DNA of 64,000 bases from Avisuccinivibrio sp964424565 (GTDB taxonomy: Bacteria; Pseudomonadota; Gammaproteobacteria; Enterobacterales; Succinivibrionaceae): NCBI GenBank assembly GCA_964424565.1, contig CAYRIZ010000001.1, positions 1-64,000 of the forward strand, in the 5' to 3' direction. The notes below the pieces were generated by a model. It had not been told where the DNA came from and searched no databases. It worked only from the letters and a program-made list of their open reading frames with translations. Positions 9,106-18,185 of this stretch are shown here, piece by piece (position 1 is the stretch's first letter; the number at the start of each line of letters is the position of its first letter). The position numbers and the translations under genes are program-made.

Positions 9106-10212
9106 TTGATTACTGCCTCATCACTCAAAAGATGCGCCCTCGCCGCCGCCCTCGGCCTCTGTGTGCTGCCGGCAGCGCAGGCTGCTGCAAACTCCCTGTA
9201 TATCCTCAACTGGGCCAATTACATAGCCCCCGATACCACCAAAAGATTCGAGCAGGAAACCGGCATCAAGGTGGAATATGTGCTGCTGGACTCCAATGAA
9301 ATGCTCGAGGCCAAACTGCTGACCGGCCACTCCGGCTTCGATATAGTGACCCCTTCCCTGCATGTCTTAAAGCGCCTGGCCGATGTAGGGGTACTGGAGC
9401 CGCTGGACAAGAGCAAACTGCCCAATTTAAAACATCTCGATGCCGGCAAAATGGCCAAGATAGCGGAAATAGACACAGACAACACCTACGGCATTCCCTA
9501 CATGGAGCTCTCCACCGGGCTGGGCTACAACAAACAGGCTGTAGAAAAGATACTGGGCCCCGGAGCCACAATAGACAGCTGGGATATATTGTTTAAGCCT
9601 GAGCTGGTGCAGCAGCTGCAAAGCTGCGGGGTCAGCGTGCTCGACAGCCCCTCGGATATGATCTGCACCGCCCTGATCTACTTAAACCGCGATCCGCAGT
9701 CGCCGCACAGCGAGGATTATCAGGAGGCGGAGAAACTGCTGCGGAATATGATCAAGAGCGTGCGCTACATTCACTCCTCACAGTACGTCAACGATCTGGC
9801 CTCAGGAGACATATGCATGGCCGTGGGCTGGTCCGGGGACATACAGCTGGCCGCCCAGAGTGCAGCTGAAGCCGGCCGGGGGGACATAGTCTACGTGATC
9901 CCCAAGGAAGGAGCCCTGATGGGCTATGACATGATGGCCATTCCGGCTGATGCCGAAAACAAGGACAATGCCTATTTGTTCCTCGATTACCTCATGCGCC
10001 CGGAGGTCATAGCCGAAATTACCAATTATGTGCACTACGCCAATGCCAATGCCGATGCCACCCCGCTGGTAGATGAGGATATACGCAACAATCCCGGCAT
10101 TTACTACGATCAGGAAACTTTAAAGCGCATGCACATAGTAGTGCCGCCCACCTCCATGGAGCGCACCCTGACCCGTACCTGGAACCGCATCCGTATGGAT
10201 GCCGCCGACTAA
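9106..10212 (+). CDS. Periplasmic polyamine-type binding protein (PotF/PotD family)
   Basis: A 368-residue extracellular solute-binding protein. Its signal peptide (about residues 1-27, ending AAQAA) is followed by LYILNWANYIAPDT, GIKVEYVLLDSNEMLEAKL and HSSQYVNDLASGDIC, which closely match putrescine/spermidine-binding proteins. It should bind a polyamine or related cation in the periplasm. The start is TTG, because the signal peptide requires it and AAGGA lies seven bases upstream. No ATPase or permease genes are adjacent; instead a PfkB-type kinase follows 12 bases later. Either the partner transporter genes are elsewhere or this is an orphan receptor. Confidence 0.85.
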   Translation: MITASSLKRCALAAALGLCVLPAAQAAANSLYILNWANYIAPDTTKRFEQETGIKVEYVLLDSNEMLEAKLLTGHSGFDIVTPSLHVLKRLADVGVLEPLDKSKLPNLKHLDAGKMAKIAEIDTDNTYGIPYMELSTGLGYNKQAVEKILGPGATIDSWDILFKPELVQQLQSCGVSVLDSPSDMICTALIYLNRDPQSPHSEDYQEAEKLLRNMIKSVRYIHSSQYVNDLASGDICMAVGWSGDIQLAAQSAAEAGRGDIVYVIPKEGALMGYDMMAIPADAENKDNAYLFLDYLMRPEVIAEITNYVHYANANADATPLVDEDIRNNPGIYYDQETLKRMHIVVPPTSMERTLTRTWNRIRMDAAD

Positions 10213-10224
10213 AAGGAGAAATGC

Positions 10225-11187
10225 ATGATCTTTACCGTCACCACCAGCCCCTCACTTGATTTGGTCATGGATCTCTCAGGACAGGTGCGTCCGGGCAAAA
10301 TCCTGCGCGCCGTCAGGGAGGAGCTGCGACCCGGCGGCAAAGGCATCAATATCTCCATCATGCTCAAAAATCTGGGCGTGACCTCCACGGCCCTGGGCTT
10401 TGTAGCCGGTTTTTCCGGCGATGAGCTGATGCGGCTGACCACGGCGGCGGGCATTCAGACCGGATTCATCAGGGTACGCCGCGGCCGCACCCGCATCAAT
10501 CTGCGCCTCAAGGAGCAGTCGGCCTGCTATTTACATCAGGAAACCCGCATCAACGGCCTGGGGCCGGGTATTACCCCGGATGACATCAAGTATCTGGTCC
10601 GCAAAGTCTCAGCTCTGCAGGACGGCGATTTTCTGGTGCTGGCCGGCACGGTGCCGCCCTCCCTGCCGCAGGATATATACACTACCTTCTTTCAGGCCCT
10701 GGATCAGAAAAAGGTGGATGTGATTGTCGATGCCCCGGCTGAGCTGCTGCAGGCCGTACTGCCTTATCATCCCTTTTTGATCAAGCCCAATCTGGATGAA
10801 CTCAAGGGCTATCTCAATCAGGAGCTCAATACCACAACCGACATCATCAAAGCCGCCCACCATCTGCAGCAGGAAGGCGCCCGCAATGTACTGGTCTCCA
10901 TGGGCTCATTTGGGGCGGTGTTCGTCAATACAGACGGGCGGGAACTGATTCTGCGGGCCCCGGGAGGGGTGGCGGTGGACAAAACAGGAGCAGGTGATTC
11001 CATGGTGGCAGGATTCCTGGCCTCCTACATCAAACACCATGATTTAAAACTGGCCTCCAAGCTGGCGGTGGCGGCAGGATCGGCCACCGCGCTGTCCAAC
11101 GGCATAGCCGGCCAGGCCAAGGTGCTGGAGCTCTATGAGCAGATGGCCCCGCTGGCCGGCACCGAGCTGCAGCCGCTGGCCGACTAG
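10225..11187 (+). CDS. PfkB-family sugar-phosphate kinase (1-phosphofructokinase/tagatose-6-phosphate kinase type)
   Basis: A 320-residue ribokinase/PfkB-fold kinase. Visible signatures are PGGKGINIS (36-44), KPNLDEL (187-193) and the anion hole/catalytic base motif KTGAGDSMVAGF (253-264, aspartate as base). These fit FruK or LacC, which phosphorylate fructose 1-phosphate or tagatose 6-phosphate with ATP. No PTS genes are nearby, so the substrate is open. The ATG has AAGGAG upstream and follows the PotF-like gene by 12 bases, suggesting one transcript that ends at the hairpins after 11190. Confidence 0.8.
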   Translation: MIFTVTTSPSLDLVMDLSGQVRPGKILRAVREELRPGGKGINISIMLKNLGVTSTALGFVAGFSGDELMRLTTAAGIQTGFIRVRRGRTRINLRLKEQSACYLHQETRINGLGPGITPDDIKYLVRKVSALQDGDFLVLAGTVPPSLPQDIYTTFFQALDQKKVDVIVDAPAELLQAVLPYHPFLIKPNLDELKGYLNQELNTTTDIIKAAHHLQQEGARNVLVSMGSFGAVFVNTDGRELILRAPGGVAVDKTGAGDSMVAGFLASYIKHHDLKLASKLAVAAGSATALSNGIAGQAKVLELYEQMAPLAGTELQPLAD

Positions 11188-11194
11188 CAAAATG

Positions 11195-11271
11195 AAAGGG
11201 ACGCCGCAGCGTCCCCTTTCCTTAACAGATTCAGGCCGGCAGGATGCGCCTGGCCTGAGAGTTTCTTTTTT
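11195..11271 (+). terminator. Hairpins ending the PotF-PfkB operon
   Basis: A first hairpin pairs GGGACGC with GCGTCCC (11198-11215) around a CGCA loop. A second imperfect one, with arms TCAGGCC and GGCCTGA, is followed by a T-rich stretch (about 11262-11271). The region lies between convergent genes and may work in both directions. Confidence 0.65.
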
Positions 11272-11279
11272 AAGCCTTT

Positions 11280-12476
11280 TTAGGCCTTGACCACAGCGGC
11301 AATAGCCCGGGCCAGCGGCTCAATGTTCCTGGTATTGATGCAGGCCACACAGATACGGCCGGAAGCCAGGATATAAATACCAAAATCCTTCTTTAAGGCA
11401 TCTATGTGATCGCGGGCCAGACCGGAGAAGGAGAACATGCCGTTCTGCTCCACCATGAAGTCAAAGTCACCGGCACCGTATTCCTTGAGTTTGGCAGCCA
11501 GCATCTCGCGCATCTGACGGATGCGCTCACGCATCTCGGTCAGCTCTTCCTGCCACTGGGCACGCAGCTGCTCGTCACCCAGCACGGTGGTTACTACCTT
11601 TTCGCCGTGGGCCGGAGGATTGGAAATGGCGCTTCTGACGGTGATCTTCAGCTGGGAGAGTACCTTGTCGGCAGCTTCCTTGTCCTGGCAGACTATGGTC
11701 AGGGCACCCACACGCTCATTGTAGAGACCCAGGTTCTTGGAGAAGGAGCTGGCCACCAGCATCTCCGGGCAGCGGGAAGCAATGATGCGCAGACCCTCGG
11801 CATCTTCCTCCATGCCGCGGCCAAAGCCCTGATAAGCAAAGTCCATGAAGGGCAGCAGCTTCTTTTCCTTGAGGAAATCAGCCAGGGTTTCCCACTGCTC
11901 ACGGGTGGGATCAACACCGGTAGGATTGTGGCAGCAGGCGTGCAGCAGCACCACATCACCTTCCTTGGCCTGGGAGAGGGTTTCAATCATGCGCTCAAAG
12001 GCTAGACCGTGGGTGGCACGATCATAGTAGGGATAACGCTCAAACTTCAGACCGGCCAGAGAAATGATCTGATAGTGGTTGGCCCAGGTAGGATCGCAAA
12101 TCCATACAGTGGCAGCCACATTCTGCTGCTTGATGAAATCAGCACCTGTGCGCAGGGCACCGGTACCGCCGGCGCAGTGGCAGGTCACCGCACGATTCTG
12201 GGTGACTACAGCACTGTCGGCACCGAAAATCATTTCGCGCACCATCCGGCCGAACTCAGGCATACCGGTGATAGGCAGATAGGACTTGGAGGTTTCAGTC
12301 TCCAGAATGCGCTTCTCTGCTTCCTTGACGCACTTTAAGACCGGATTTACGCCGTCTTCATTCTGATATACACCGGCACCAAGATTAATCTTTCCGGCTC
12401 TGTCGTCACTCTTGTAGGCCTCGGTTAAACCGAAAATAGGATCGGCAGGAGCCGCCTCGATATGATCAAAAAACAT
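11280..12476 (-). CDS. aspC: Aromatic/aspartate aminotransferase
   Basis: A 398-residue class I PLP-dependent aminotransferase of the AspC/TyrB group, moving amino groups between aspartate or aromatic amino acids and 2-oxoglutarate in the cytoplasm. Seen: opening block FDHIEAAPADPIFGLTEAY, CCHNPTGVDP (181-190), and SSFSKNLGLYNERVG with the PLP lysine at about residue 247. The start is the internal ATG at 12476, where the family begins and where GAAGGGG lies just upstream; the frame stays open to 12560. AspC versus TyrB cannot be separated here. Confidence 0.9.
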   Translation of the reverse strand: MFFDHIEAAPADPIFGLTEAYKSDDRAGKINLGAGVYQNEDGVNPVLKCVKEAEKRILETETSKSYLPITGMPEFGRMVREMIFGADSAVVTQNRAVTCHCAGGTGALRTGADFIKQQNVAATVWICDPTWANHYQIISLAGLKFERYPYYDRATHGLAFERMIETLSQAKEGDVVLLHACCHNPTGVDPTREQWETLADFLKEKKLLPFMDFAYQGFGRGMEEDAEGLRIIASRCPEMLVASSFSKNLGLYNERVGALTIVCQDKEAADKVLSQLKITVRSAISNPPAHGEKVVTTVLGDEQLRAQWQEELTEMRERIRQMREMLAAKLKEYGAGDFDFMVEQNGMFSFSGLARDHIDALKKDFGIYILASGRICVACINTRNIEPLARAIAAVVKA

Positions 12477-12556
12477 AATTCCCCTTCTTAACACCATCTG
12501 CAGGAGAGCAGACCAGATTAAGCAAAAAATAGTGCAGAAACAGTGCAGACTATAGC

Positions 12557-12597
12557 ACAAAAAAGCTGCCGGAACGCACTTTCAGCCGCGCCCCGGA
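12557..12597 (-). terminator. Intrinsic terminator after lpxM
   Basis: On the minus strand CCGGGGCGC pairs with GCGTTCCGG (two G-U pairs), followed by CAGC and six T. It lies just after the lpxM stop and upstream of aspC. Confidence 0.6.
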
Positions 12598-12611
12598 AAA
12601 TTGAGATCAGA

Positions 12612-13709
12612 TCAGTCCGCGGCCTTACGCTCAGCGGCGGCAGAGGAGCCCTGATCGGCTGTCTCGGCAGTCTCTGCCGTCTGCCCGCTCCAGGGGCGGC
12701 GGCGTCCGCGGTAGTCCAGGCTGCGGCCCTTCTTAAAGGAGGAATAATGCAGGTTCTCGTATATATTGGGATAGCTGTCGTCCGGACGGGTTTTGAAAAA
12801 GCGCAGAAACCACATGTACTGCTCTTTGTAGCGCCGGACCTGCTCCTCAATAACCTGATTCATGTAAGTGAGATCGGCCTGCAAATCCCCTGAAGGGTAA
12901 TCGGCAAACAGCGGAGAGAAATGCACTTCAAAACAGGCAGTTTTGAAGTTGTACACGGAAAAAAGCTGCATCACCGCCGCATTGCCGGCCCGGGCCAGCT
13001 TGGGCAGTGTGGTCACCGTAGCCTTGGGCACGCCCAGAAAATTCACAAACAGGCTGTTTTCCCGGCCCAGATCCTGATCGGGCAGGAAAAAGCAGGAGTG
13101 ACCGGCTTTGAGTTCGCGGATCAGGGTGCGCAGACCAGCACTGCGCTCATAAACCGCCCCGCCGAAACGCAGCCGCTGGGCATTTAAAAACCAGTCATAA
13201 ACAGGATTTTTCTGCTGATGCACCATGGTGCACATATGCAGGCCGGCATAAGACAAATACAGCCCGCAGCGGTCTATGGCCAGGGCATGCGGCGCCACAA
13301 AGATAATGGCCCTGCCCTGCTCTCTGGCCTGCTGCAGGTATTCGCCCCCCACTATCTTCCAGCGCCGCCGCAGCAGAGCCCGCGGCAGCACCGAGGGCTC
13401 GGCATAAGCCATAAAGACGGCCAGACCGGCTGCCATCATGCGCCGCACTATGCGGCGGCATTCCTTGGGAGGCAGTTCCGGGAAGGCAGTGCGCAGATTG
13501 GCATAGGCAATACGTCTGGGTCTGGTAGGGATCAGCACGGCTATGTAAGACAGTGCTATGCACAAAATATCGCGCAGCCGGTTGGGCACCCAGGCTAAGA
13601 GAGCCAGCAGACCCAGCGAGAGCCAGGAAAGCAGGTAACGCGGTTTGAGCAATTTTTTATATGACTGCGGGTCAAAGGCTGATTTTATATTGGCTTTGAT
13701 CTGCGGCAT
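12612..13709 (-). CDS. lpxM: Lipid A biosynthesis acyltransferase (LpxM/MsbB-like)
   Basis: A 365-residue member of the LpxL/LpxM lysophospholipid acyltransferase family, which adds the last secondary acyl chains to lipid A at the inner membrane. It opens with MPQIKANIKSAFDP and PRYLLSWLSLGLLALL (membrane anchor, about 25-45). It contains the catalytic HX4D motif as HALAID (about 142-147) and the block FFLPDQDLGRENSLFV. These match LpxM more closely than LpxL. The C-terminus has an extra low-complexity tail of about 40 residues rich in R, A, E and T, absent from E. coli LpxM. It is transcribed alone with a terminator behind it. Confidence 0.85.
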   Translation of the reverse strand: MPQIKANIKSAFDPQSYKKLLKPRYLLSWLSLGLLALLAWVPNRLRDILCIALSYIAVLIPTRPRRIAYANLRTAFPELPPKECRRIVRRMMAAGLAVFMAYAEPSVLPRALLRRRWKIVGGEYLQQAREQGRAIIFVAPHALAIDRCGLYLSYAGLHMCTMVHQQKNPVYDWFLNAQRLRFGGAVYERSAGLRTLIRELKAGHSCFFLPDQDLGRENSLFVNFLGVPKATVTTLPKLARAGNAAVMQLFSVYNFKTACFEVHFSPLFADYPSGDLQADLTYMNQVIEEQVRRYKEQYMWFLRFFKTRPDDSYPNIYENLHYSSFKKGRSLDYRGRRRPWSGQTAETAETADQGSSAAAERKAAD

Positions 13710-13829
13710 AATTTTCCCTTTCCGTCCTGATTTCCTAAAGTGTGCCCGGGGAGCGGCTGCAGGGCCGTCTCTCCGTTCTGTGTTTGTTTACTTTGTGCGT
13801 GCCTGTCTTAAGTACTGCAGTCCTATGGT

Positions 13830-14549
13830 TTACAGGATCTTGGACAGGAAGCTCTGGGTACGCTCTTCCTTGGGATGGCTGAACACCTCATCGGGAGTAC
13901 CCTGTTCTACAATATAACCGCCGTCCATAAAGATCACCCGGTCTGCCACCTGACGGGCAAAGCCCATTTCGTGGGTCACCACCATCATGGTCATGCCGCT
14001 TTCAGCCAGGCTCTTCATGACATCGAGCACTTCATTGACCATCTCCGGATCCAGAGCGGAAGTAGGCTCATCAAACAGCATGATCTTAGGACGCATGGCC
14101 AGAGCACGGGCTATGGCCACACGCTGCTGCTGACCGCCGGACAGCTCGGACGGACGAGCATGGGCCTTATCCTGCAGGCCCACGCGGGTCAGCAGTTCCA
14201 TGGCTGTTTTTTCAGCCTCTTCCTGGCTCATACCGCGCACCCTGACGGGAGCCAAGGTAATGTTCTGCAGCACGGTCATGTGCGGGAACAGATTGAAGTG
14301 CTGGAACACCATGCCCACTTCCGCCCTGATGGTATTGATGTTGACATTACGGGTGATGGTCTGACCGTCCAGGGTAATGGAGCCGGAAGTAGGTATTTCC
14401 AGATAATTGACGCAGCGCAGCATGGTGGACTTGCCTGAGCCTGAGGGCCCGATCACCACCACTACCTCACTTTTTTTGACGTGCAGGTCAATTCCCCGCA
14501 GGATTTGCTTGTCGCCAAAACTCTTGTGCAGATCTTTAATGATAATCAT
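13830..14549 (-). CDS. Polar amino-acid ABC transporter ATPase (GlnQ/HisP type)
   Basis: A 239-residue ABC ATPase energising a polar amino-acid importer. Walker A GPSGSGKST (34-42), Q-loop VFQHFNLFPHMTVLQN, signature LSGGQ (136-140), Walker B IMLFDEPTSALD (156-167) and the switch THEMGFA are all intact, and length is normal. Its ATG overlaps the permease stop (TGATG), so translation is coupled. It is the last gene of a binding protein-permease-ATPase operon. The amino acid, such as glutamine, arginine or cystine, is not determined. Confidence 0.9.
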   Translation of the reverse strand: MIIIKDLHKSFGDKQILRGIDLHVKKSEVVVVIGPSGSGKSTMLRCVNYLEIPTSGSITLDGQTITRNVNINTIRAEVGMVFQHFNLFPHMTVLQNITLAPVRVRGMSQEEAEKTAMELLTRVGLQDKAHARPSELSGGQQQRVAIARALAMRPKIMLFDEPTSALDPEMVNEVLDVMKSLAESGMTMMVVTHEMGFARQVADRVIFMDGGYIVEQGTPDEVFSHPKEERTQSFLSKIL

Positions 14550-15199
14550 CAGTGGAACCTCTTCTCCAAATAGGCCACAAAGCGGGTAATGGACAGGGTC
14601 ATGGCCAGGTAGATAATGGCCACAGCCGTCCAGATTTCCAGTGAGCCGTAAGTAGAAGCAATGATGAGCTGTCCCTTGCGGGTCAGTTCCTCAAAGCCAA
14701 TGACGGAAACCAGGGATGAATCCTTGAGCATGGCTATAAATTCATTGCCCAGCTGCGGAATGGTGCGCCTGAAGGCCTGGGGAATGACGATGAATCTCAT
14801 GGTCTGTGCCCAGGTCATGCCCAGCGAGCGTCCGGCTTCCATCTGTCCCTTGTCTATGGACTGAATGCCGGCACGGAAAATTTCTGCCACATAAGCGCCT
14901 GAATTGATGGAGCAGGCCGCTACAGCCGCTACAAAAGGCTCTATGCGCATGCCCAGTACTATGGGCAGGGCAAAGTAAATGATGAAAATCTGCACCAGCA
15001 GCGGAGTGCCGCGGATGAAGTCTACGTAAATCTTGGCCGGTACGCGCAGCCATCTGTAACGCGACAGCTCGGCAATACCGACAAACAGACCAAACATCGT
15101 GCCTATGGCTACGGATACTGCCGTGATCTCTATAGTGACCAGGGCACCTACCAGCAGCAGCGGCAGATGATTGGTAATCAGTGAAATATCAAAACCCAT
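14549..15199 (-). CDS. Polar amino-acid ABC transporter permease (GlnP/HisM type)
   Basis: A 216-residue inner-membrane permease of the HisMQ family. Hydrophobic segments lie at roughly 10-40, 60-80 and 180-205. The family ATPase-contact loop EAGRSLGMTWAQTMRFIVIPQA is seen around residue 120-140. ATG at 15199 (MGFDISL) is preferred because AGG lies about seven bases upstream; a TTG at 15217 would add six residues. It is separated from the upstream binding-protein gene by a strong terminator-like hairpin, which should lower its expression relative to the receptor. Confidence 0.88.
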   Translation of the reverse strand: MGFDISLITNHLPLLLVGALVTIEITAVSVAIGTMFGLFVGIAELSRYRWLRVPAKIYVDFIRGTPLLVQIFIIYFALPIVLGMRIEPFVAAVAACSINSGAYVAEIFRAGIQSIDKGQMEAGRSLGMTWAQTMRFIVIPQAFRRTIPQLGNEFIAMLKDSSLVSVIGFEELTRKGQLIIASTYGSLEIWTAVAIIYLAMTLSITRFVAYLEKRFH

Positions 15200-15232
15200 G
15201 ACTGAACCTGTCCGCAATAAATGAGTTTATGT

Positions 15233-15274
15233 ACCAAAAAAATAAAAAGTACACCAGAAGACCTGATGTACTTT
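15233..15274 (-). terminator. Intra-operon terminator between binding-protein and permease genes
   Basis: On the minus strand AAAGTACATCAG pairs with CTGGTGTACTTT (12 pairs, one G-T) around loop GTCTT and is followed by a T-rich run. It likely allows partial read-through, so the receptor is made in excess. Confidence 0.8.
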
Positions 15275-15288
15275 CCCAAAATTAAATC

Positions 15289-16047
15289 TTATTCAGCTAC
15301 CGAGAACCATTTTTCATGAATTTGGGCAAAGGTGCCGTCTTCGTGAATTTGCTGCAGGCCGGCATTGAGCTTGTCGAGCAGCTCCTGATTGCCTTTCTTC
15401 ACTGCTATGCCGTACTGCTCGGAGGTAATCATTTCGCTCATCTCCACTATGCCCTGGGCATGGGAGGTAGCCAGATAGTAGAGGTTCACCGGGCGGTCAT
15501 TAACAGCGCCGTCGCAGCCGCCGGTCTTGAGCTCATTGAATACTTCGGATTCATAGTTGTAGCTCTTGGAATTGCCGCCGGAGAGCTCGGCTGCCTTGGC
15601 AGCACCGGTGGTGCCGATCTGACCGCAGAGCACGGCACTCTTTAAGTCATCCAAAGTCTTGTATTTGTCCTGATCGCTCTGCCGGATCAGCACGCTCAGG
15701 CCTGAATTGTAGTAAGGATCGGTAAAATCAACCCTGGCGGCACGCTCGGGGGTTATGGTGATGGCGGCTATGGCCACATCGATCTGACTGGTCATCAGGG
15801 AAGGAATCAGGGCATCAAAACCCATATTCCTGATTTCTACTTCCATGCCCTGAGTGGCGGCTACGGCCTTGATGATGTCCATGTCATAACCGATGGCCTG
15901 GGCATTGTCATCCATAAACTCAAAAGGAGCATAGGTAGCTTCAGTACCGACGCGCAGCACATCTGCTGCCCCGGCGCTGAATGCAGCGCATGATAAAGCT
16001 GCAGCCACAGCAGCTGCTTTGACGGACTTAACTACATTAACAGACAT
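15289..16047 (-). CDS. Polar amino-acid ABC transporter periplasmic binding protein
   Basis: A 252-residue family 3 solute-binding protein. The signal peptide ends about residue 28 (AFSAGAA). Characteristic blocks are LRVGTEATYAPFEFMDD, GYDMDIIKA, NMGFDALIPSLMTSQIDVAIA and ITPERAARVDFTDPYY (the carboxylate-binding arginine). It captures a polar amino acid in the periplasm for the permease and ATPase encoded downstream. A hairpin terminator separates it from them. The two cysteines near the middle (residues about 139 and 179) could form a disulfide. Confidence 0.9.
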   Translation of the reverse strand: MSVNVVKSVKAAAVAAALSCAAFSAGAADVLRVGTEATYAPFEFMDDNAQAIGYDMDIIKAVAATQGMEVEIRNMGFDALIPSLMTSQIDVAIAAITITPERAARVDFTDPYYNSGLSVLIRQSDQDKYKTLDDLKSAVLCGQIGTTGAAKAAELSGGNSKSYNYESEVFNELKTGGCDGAVNDRPVNLYYLATSHAQGIVEMSEMITSEQYGIAVKKGNQELLDKLNAGLQQIHEDGTFAQIHEKWFSVAE

Positions 16048-16212
16048 CTTTCACTCCTGTGCGGAATTAACGGGCAGAAAAAGGCTTTCTGCCCTGGAAA
16101 ATATGATTGCAATATTATCATAAAGGTATTTTCTTTTTACGGTGCACTATTTTGTTGCGTGCCCCTTTGTGGTTTGGCAAAATCTGAGAAAAAATCACCC
16201 GGAGAAAGAATC

Positions 16213-16836
16213 GTGAGCATTAAAAACATCATCTTCGATTTCGGTGCCGTCTTAATAGACTGGAATCCGCGCTATTTCTACAACGATGTTTTCGGCGACC
16301 CCCAGAAGGCCGATGATTTCATCAACAACATCTGCACCGGCACCTGGAACTCCCAGATGGACGCCGGGCGATCCTTTGCCGAATGCATCAGCGAACTGCA
16401 GGCCGAGCATCCCGAATATGCCCGGGAAATAGGCCTGTATTACGAGGGCTGGCCCAAAATGATCAGCGGTCCCATTGCCGCCGGTGTGGATATGCTCACG
16501 CAGATTAAGCAGTCAGGACAGTTCAGATTGTTCGGACTGACCAACTGGTCTGCCGAGACCATAGGCTATGCCAAAGAGAATTTCGAGTTCCTGCAGTATT
16601 TTGAGCAGATCATAGTTTCAGGAGAAGAAGGCATGATCAAGCCCGAGCCCCTGATCTACTGCCGCCTGCTGCAGAAAACCGGCATCCGCGCCTGTGAATC
16701 CCTGTTTATAGATGACAACATCAACAACGTCCGGGCTGCCCGGGCCATGGGCATTACTGCAGTGCATCTCAAAGATGGTGATTTTGCCGCCGCCAAGGCC
16801 GAAATTACCGCCCTGACCGGCTTTGAGTTTGCCTGA
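16213..16836 (+). CDS. HAD-superfamily phosphatase (YihX-like)
   Basis: A 207-residue HAD subfamily IA hydrolase. Motif I reads IIFDFGAVLIDW: the nucleophile aspartate is present but the usual second aspartate is glycine, as in YihX-type sugar phosphatases. Motif II is GLTNWS, motif III lysine lies in GMIKPEP, and motif IV is LFIDDNINN. A sugar phosphate such as glucose 1-phosphate is a plausible substrate. The start is taken as GTG at 16213 because the HAD motif follows directly and GGAGAAAG lies upstream; an upstream in-frame extension to 16159 lacks family similarity. Confidence 0.82.
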   Translation: MSIKNIIFDFGAVLIDWNPRYFYNDVFGDPQKADDFINNICTGTWNSQMDAGRSFAECISELQAEHPEYAREIGLYYEGWPKMISGPIAAGVDMLTQIKQSGQFRLFGLTNWSAETIGYAKENFEFLQYFEQIIVSGEEGMIKPEPLIYCRLLQKTGIRACESLFIDDNINNVRAARAMGITAVHLKDGDFAAAKAEITALTGFEFA

Positions 16837-16852
16837 TCACAAGTTACCCACG

Positions 16853-16878
16853 CCGCAGCGCAAAATGCTGCGGTTTTT
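16853..16878 (+). terminator. Intrinsic terminator after the HAD phosphatase gene
   Basis: CCGCAGC pairs with GCTGCGG around a seven-base A-rich loop, followed by TTTTT. Confidence 0.8.
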
Positions 16879-16931
16879 CTCTATAGCAGCCTGAGCCCAG
16901 GGCCCAGGCATAATTGACGGCAGAAAATCAG

Positions 16932-17102
16932 ATGAAGCAGTCCTGGCTCCTTTTCATAATCCTTGCGTTTATCGGGTTTGTCTCATTGATTGTAATCGGT
17001 TATATACCAAGACGAGGTGATATCAGTATGATGACTGTACTGGCCTGGGGCATCATATACAGTGTCTGCGTCTTTGTTTTTTTCTTCAAAAGAAAGCCCT
17101 GA
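16932..17102 (+). CDS. Possible small two-helix membrane protein
   Basis: A 56-residue frame starting MKQSWLLFII. It has two hydrophobic stretches (about residues 4-23 and 33-50) separated by a short basic loop (PRRGD) and a basic end (KRKP), the layout of a small inner-membrane protein. I do not recognise a family. It sits between a terminator and the convergent speB gene and has no strong Shine-Dalgarno, so its expression is uncertain. Confidence 0.4.
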   Translation: MKQSWLLFIILAFIGFVSLIVIGYIPRRGDISMMTVLAWGIIYSVCVFVFFFKRKP

Positions 17103-17180
17103 GACGCAGGACAAAACCCGCAGACTGCAGCAGAGGGAAAGCGCAGCCACCATCCGGCGGCTACGCCATGCAAAGAGAAA

Positions 17181-18113
17181 CTATTTGTTCTCCCCGCGGC
17201 AGGCGATCAGATAGAGCATATCGAGCACCAGCGTAGCTGCCGCCAGAGAAGTGATCTCGGCATGATCATAAGGCGGAGAGACTTCCACCACATCGCAGCC
17301 CACCAGATTAAGACCGCGTAACCCCTGCATCACGGACAGAACCTTGGCTGAGGACAGACCGCCCATCACCGGAGTGCCGGTGCCCGGGGCAAAGGCAGGA
17401 TCCAGACAGTCAATATCAAAGCTCAGATAAACCGGACGATCGCCCAGGCGCTGTTTGAGGCGGGCGGCAATCTCACTGCCGCTGTGCTCACAGCACCAGG
17501 GAGCAGTCAGCACTTCAAAGCCAAAATCAGGATCATATTCCGTGCGTATGCCCACCTGTGCCGAGGCCTGCAGATCTATTAACTGATCTTTTTTGGCATA
17601 GTGGAACATGGTGCCGTGATCGCAGCAGTTGTCCACTTCATAGGTATCGGAATGGGCATCAAAATGCAGCAGAGCAGGCTTTACTCCGGCCTGATTGAAG
17701 GCCCGCAGTATAGGCAGGGTGATGAAGTGATCGCCGCCCAAAGTCACCGGGATGCGGCCGGGACGCTGCAGCAGATGGAAGATATGATCCTGCAGGCGGG
17801 TCTTGAAATCCTCAGTATTGCCGAACTCATAGACCAGATCACCGCAGTCTGCTATCTGCAGTTTTTCCCTGACATCAAAATTCCAGGGGAAACGGCAGTG
17901 TTCCCAGGCCAGATGGGAAGATACAGCCCGGATGGCCTGCGGTCCCATGCGGGTACCGGCACGCCCGGAAGTGGCCATATCAAAAGGCACACCGGTGATC
18001 ACCACATCAGCATCCCCGGCATAAGGGTCAAAATCTATTCTGCTGCGCAGAAAACCAAAAGAATTGGACACCAGCGAGTAATCAGGCAGATGCCCCAGGG
18101 TTTGATGAGACAC
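17181..18113 (-). CDS. speB: Agmatinase
   Basis: A 310-residue ureohydrolase that splits agmatine to putrescine and urea in the cytoplasm. The binuclear manganese ligands are seen in GGDHF (126-130), HFDAHSD (150-156) and SFDIDCLDP (231-239). The agmatinase-type block CCDHGTMFHYA (163-173) separates it from arginase. Length is close to that of E. coli SpeB (306). No arginine decarboxylase gene lies nearby. It links to polyamine metabolism, as does the PotF-like receptor at 9.1 kb. Confidence 0.92.
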   Translation of the reverse strand: MSHQTLGHLPDYSLVSNSFGFLRSRIDFDPYAGDADVVITGVPFDMATSGRAGTRMGPQAIRAVSSHLAWEHCRFPWNFDVREKLQIADCGDLVYEFGNTEDFKTRLQDHIFHLLQRPGRIPVTLGGDHFITLPILRAFNQAGVKPALLHFDAHSDTYEVDNCCDHGTMFHYAKKDQLIDLQASAQVGIRTEYDPDFGFEVLTAPWCCEHSGSEIAARLKQRLGDRPVYLSFDIDCLDPAFAPGTGTPVMGGLSSAKVLSVMQGLRGLNLVGCDVVEVSPPYDHAEITSLAAATLVLDMLYLIACRGENK

Positions 18114-18185
18114 GCAAAGCTCCTGTCAATGAAAATACCAAAGAAAACCAACAGCAGCAGGCGGGCAGACAGCAGATTAAAGGCT

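Noticed and set aside
11195..11271. Riboswitch-like structure between the PfkB gene and aspC
   Set aside because: The hairpins lie downstream of both convergent genes, so they fit terminators.
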